NCBI GenBank assembly: GCA_022497155.1
Contig: MU385711.1
Coordinates: forward strand, 186,001 to 250,000
DNA: 64,000 bases
DNA from: Whalleya microplaca
Taxonomy: Eukaryota; Ascomycota; Sordariomycetes; Xylariales; Xylariaceae
Reading direction: 5' to 3'
The position numbers were made by a program, and so were the translations under genes. Numbering within the stretch: position 1 is the first letter of the stretch; every line of letters begins with the position of its first letter. The notes below the pieces were generated by a model. It had not been told where the DNA came from and did not search any database. It saw only the letters and a list, made by a program, of their open reading frames with translations. This document shows, piece by piece, positions 61,266 to 64,000 of this stretch.

Positions 61266-63629
61266 ATGAAGATATCTTCAAGCCTGATTCATACTTATTT
61301 TACTACTTTTGCCTTTCTAAGTGGCCAGTCCAACGCTTGTACTATCTTGCATAAGGACTTGCGCGGGACTGCTACCAGCAGGCATACTACCGACAGTTCC
61401 TCGTCGACCTGGAACGCACCTCGAACAGAACCAACCTGCCCCGTGAAGAAAAGGGGACACGGGCACCTTCACCATGATGATGGAGCTCGACTCAGCGAAC
61501 GAGCGTCGGGGCTTGGAAGTGAGGACAGTATCAAGACTCAGGAGGAGTTCTCGCGCATCAGAGATAATATGAACAATGCGACGTCCCAAGTATTCGACTA
61601 CATGATGCGACTTATGATGTCGATGCAGTCTCTGGACATGAAACTTGCCATGCTAGAAACAGATACGAGCTCGTCTCTGCCAATATCCACGGCGAACCCC
61701 ACAGGGCAAGGAGCAAACGCCTCAGCATCAACAGCCGCCAGCGATACTGTACAGAGAGAAACATCTGCTCCGGCCTCGACTGTTGCTGGCAATAATACAT
61801 CAGGAAACCCATCTCAACGGCCGCAAGTTACCGGCACTCCATATTCCAATATGACTAAACCTCCGTCTTCGACCATTACTAAACCACCTTCTCCTGATAC
61901 TAGACCACCATCTTCTAATGTCACTCAGCCGCCTACCATCAGCACATCCTCATTCACGACTACCCCGAGTACCACTATCAGTGTTATCCCCATCAAAGTC
62001 AATGGAACGACATCAATGAGCTCTATGGCCCAAATAATTTCCACATCTCGGATAGACTCTAGTTTGGATGAGGACTATATCGAACCGACTAGTACTACAT
62101 TGTTGACTAGCACCAGTACTGTGACTGTAACCACGGCTATGGCTAGTATGAGCATGTCAACCCTCGAATCTACTGGCGGGTCCAGTACCATGCCCACCCC
62201 TATATTACCAAGCTCTTCATATACGATATCACTGTCGTCAGGCTTGTCTAATGCTACATTCACTCTCATACCTCCAAGCTCGCCACCTATTTTGTCGAAT
62301 TCCGGGTCAACTAGCGGACCCAGTGCGGCGTCCACAGCCATATCGCTAAGCTCATCAAGTATCATGGCGCCACCGTCGAACTCGTCTAGTTCCTCGCAAG
62401 CCATATCAACATTTATTCCTAGTAGCTTACCCAGCGTTACGTTCACTACGATATCGTCAAACTCGACAGGACCCATGTCAACTATGAAGTCCTATGACGG
62501 ATCCAGTGCCACGTTCATTGCCACGTCGAGTTCAAATGCCATGGCCCCTCCATCCATCTCACCTGGCAATCAACTGGGTTCTCACGGTCATCCAGGAAAT
62601 GTGTCGATATCGAGTTCATCAAGCGCCATGGCATCGCCATCCATCTCACCCGGCAATGAAACGGATTCTAAAAGCCATCCAACAAATGTGTCAACAGCGG
62701 CTTCATCAAGTGCCATGGCCCCGCCAGAGAGCTCACCCGGAAACCAAATGGATTCTCACGGTCATCCAACAAACGTGTCAACATCGAGTTCATCGAGTGC
62801 CATGGCACCGCCATCCATCTCACCCGGCAATCAAATGGATTCGCACGGTCATCCAACAAATGCGTCAACGTCGTCTTTGGCGCCATCGGTGGATGCACCA
62901 GCATCAACCTTTGTCCCACAATCATCTTTAAGTCCGTCTAGCTTGGCACCAAGCCGCCAGAGCCAAGCAGCAAACATTTCAGCATCTTCTTCGGTATCCA
63001 AAGATGAGACAAGCAGCCGGTCGGCCATAATACAGACGCAATCTTTGGCAGGAAATAACGAGACGCACACTAGCACATCCACTATTACCACTCAGCCAAC
63101 AAGTACCTTCTACGCCACCATTACCGTGACTGCTCCCGAGTCCCCGGGGCGTCAGAACGTGCCTCATGAGAGCTCACCGCTCTTCAAGAACTCAACCACA
63201 GCGCCTGCGAACTCAGGCACGGCGGGGAGTTCACCGGTGGGTACCTTGTCCGCAGCAATCCCGGCGCCGACGACCCCAACGACGGCAATGCCGCCTGTGA
63301 CAAACTCGAGTTCCATGTCGACCTTGGTGAAGTCACTGCCAGGTCACCAGCGCCCAACGAAAATAATCACGATTTCACACACTACATTCACGGTGTCGAG
63401 ATTCCTCACTGGAACTCCACAGTCCAGCTCTTTCATCACGACGTCTGCCGCCCCGTCGTCTTCCACCCCGACGACGCCGCCAGCTGCGCCCTCGCCTCCC
63501 GGCGCATCTGCCGGCACGTTTGTGACAACCGGGTATGACAGGAGGGCCTTTCTGCCCTTCAAGAGGTCGTTAACATACAGTACGACCGGGCCAAGGCCAT
63601 CCGGTACCAGCACGCGAAGAGTTTTCTGA
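61266..63629 (+). CDS. Secreted Ser/Thr-rich mucin-like repeat protein
   Basis: Single-exon 787-residue protein. The first 24 residues (MKISSSLIHTYFTTFAFLSG then QSNA) look like a signal peptide. After a short His/Arg-bearing segment and a Met-rich helix-like block (about 95-130, MMRLMMSMQSLDMKLAMLE) nearly all is Ser, Thr and Pro with many NxS/T sites, as in heavily O-glycosylated wall or extracellular proteins. A 29-residue tandem repeat occurs in the middle (62529-62876). The C terminus is basic and hydrophilic (SGTSTRRVF), so no GPI signal is visible; it is likely secreted or wall-entrapped rather than GPI-anchored. No catalytic domain seen. A role as adhesin or wall protein is inference. 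Confidence 0.8.
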   Translation: MKISSSLIHTYFTTFAFLSGQSNACTILHKDLRGTATSRHTTDSSSSTWNAPRTEPTCPVKKRGHGHLHHDDGARLSERASGLGSEDSIKTQEEFSRIRDNMNNATSQVFDYMMRLMMSMQSLDMKLAMLETDTSSSLPISTANPTGQGANASASTAASDTVQRETSAPASTVAGNNTSGNPSQRPQVTGTPYSNMTKPPSSTITKPPSPDTRPPSSNVTQPPTISTSSFTTTPSTTISVIPIKVNGTTSMSSMAQIISTSRIDSSLDEDYIEPTSTTLLTSTSTVTVTTAMASMSMSTLESTGGSSTMPTPILPSSSYTISLSSGLSNATFTLIPPSSPPILSNSGSTSGPSAASTAISLSSSSIMAPPSNSSSSSQAISTFIPSSLPSVTFTTISSNSTGPMSTMKSYDGSSATFIATSSSNAMAPPSISPGNQLGSHGHPGNVSISSSSSAMASPSISPGNETDSKSHPTNVSTAASSSAMAPPESSPGNQMDSHGHPTNVSTSSSSSAMAPPSISPGNQMDSHGHPTNASTSSLAPSVDAPASTFVPQSSLSPSSLAPSRQSQAANISASSSVSKDETSSRSAIIQTQSLAGNNETHTSTSTITTQPTSTFYATITVTAPESPGRQNVPHESSPLFKNSTTAPANSGTAGSSPVGTLSAAIPAPTTPTTAMPPVTNSSSMSTLVKSLPGHQRPTKIITISHTTFTVSRFLTGTPQSSSFITTSAAPSSSTPTTPPAAPSPPGASAGTFVTTGYDRRAFLPFKRSLTYSTTGPRPSGTSTRRVF
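62529..62876 (+). repeat. 87-bp in-frame tandem repeat (four copies)
   Basis: Four units with exact 87-base spacing (ATG of the AMAPPS motif at 62541, 62628, 62715 and 62802). Each encodes an AMAPPSISPGNQMDSHGHP-like block followed by TNVSTSSS. Units differ by several substitutions, so the array is not freshly expanded. Confidence 0.93.
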
Positions 63630-64000
63630 GGTCATAGCAGTTGGATATCGTTAATGGGGTACAGCATAACGAAAGCATGGGTTGTTAAAATATAGGTACT
63701 GATTCTGATAAATTGTTCATTGGATTTAAACCGGTGTTTGCATGTTTGTTGGCAGCGTCATAGAGTAGAAGTTGTTTGGGGTTAGGCATCGGGAGTTACG
63801 AAATAGAATGGTAGGGAAGGATGGTTGAGGAGGACCTTGGTTTCATAGTTCTTGAGTTTATTGAGATACCATACACCCAAAGTGACCATATACCTTCCTG
63901 TTGGTGTTTCGTGAAGTATGGGTAGTACGCTTAGGCTTAGCTCCCGGAGAGCCGAGCTTCTCATAAACGGCACTTTAAATCTATCGAATCTCCCTAGATA
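63630..64000. other. 3' flank of the secreted-protein gene
   Basis: 370 bases to the window end; nothing recognisable. Confidence 0.5.

Overview
The window is nuclear DNA of a filamentous ascomycete (Pezizomycotina, probably Sordariomycetes). The reasons are short introns (49-146 bp, one of 523 bp) with GT..AG ends and CTNAC-like branch sites, fungus-specific families (Num1/ApsA, Ies4, Sam35, DUF6590-like, fungal LITAF-like) and many microsatellites in the spacers. I support 16 protein genes, one cut by the window edge. There is a 10-N assembly gap at 17499-17508. I found no convincing rRNA, tRNA, CRISPR array or intact transposon.

Layout: a Ras2/RasB-type GTPase gene runs off the left edge on the minus strand behind a long pyrimidine-rich leader. 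A GC-rich haloacid-dehalogenase-like gene sits at 4.5-5.3 kb, followed by nearly 8 kb without a recognisable gene. The densest block is 13-29 kb: cortical anchor Num1/ApsA, NEDD8-conjugating enzyme Ubc12, ketol-acid reductoisomerase, a serine racemase/dehydratase-like PLP enzyme, a DHA1 drug/polyamine-type transporter, and gamma-glutamyl phosphate reductase. An AT-rich gene-poor zone (29.3-33.5 kb) leads to a DUF6590-like gene, a TPMT-like methyltransferase, a LITAF-like membrane zinc protein and the mitochondrial SAM-complex subunit Sam35. An unrecognised two- or three-exon gene (44.8-45.8 kb) and an 83-residue protein gene (48.9 kb) follow. The right part holds the GID/CTLH ubiquitin-ligase subunit Vid30/Gid1 (eight exons), the INO80 subunit Ies4 and a secreted Ser/Thr-rich repeat protein.

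The genes are mostly unrelated housekeeping functions, not an operon-like system. The only functional grouping is three amino-acid metabolism enzymes plus a transporter in 20.8-29.3 kb. Exon boundaries were set by hand from splice signals and reading frame; every multi-exon model gives a whole number of codons. I did not find a clear new multi-gene system. The best leads are a row of dynein-light-chain-type motifs in the Num1 protein, a nearly ATG-free leader upstream of ras2, a small conserved-looking orphan protein with a long pyrimidine-rich leader, and a recurring 10-bp palindrome.
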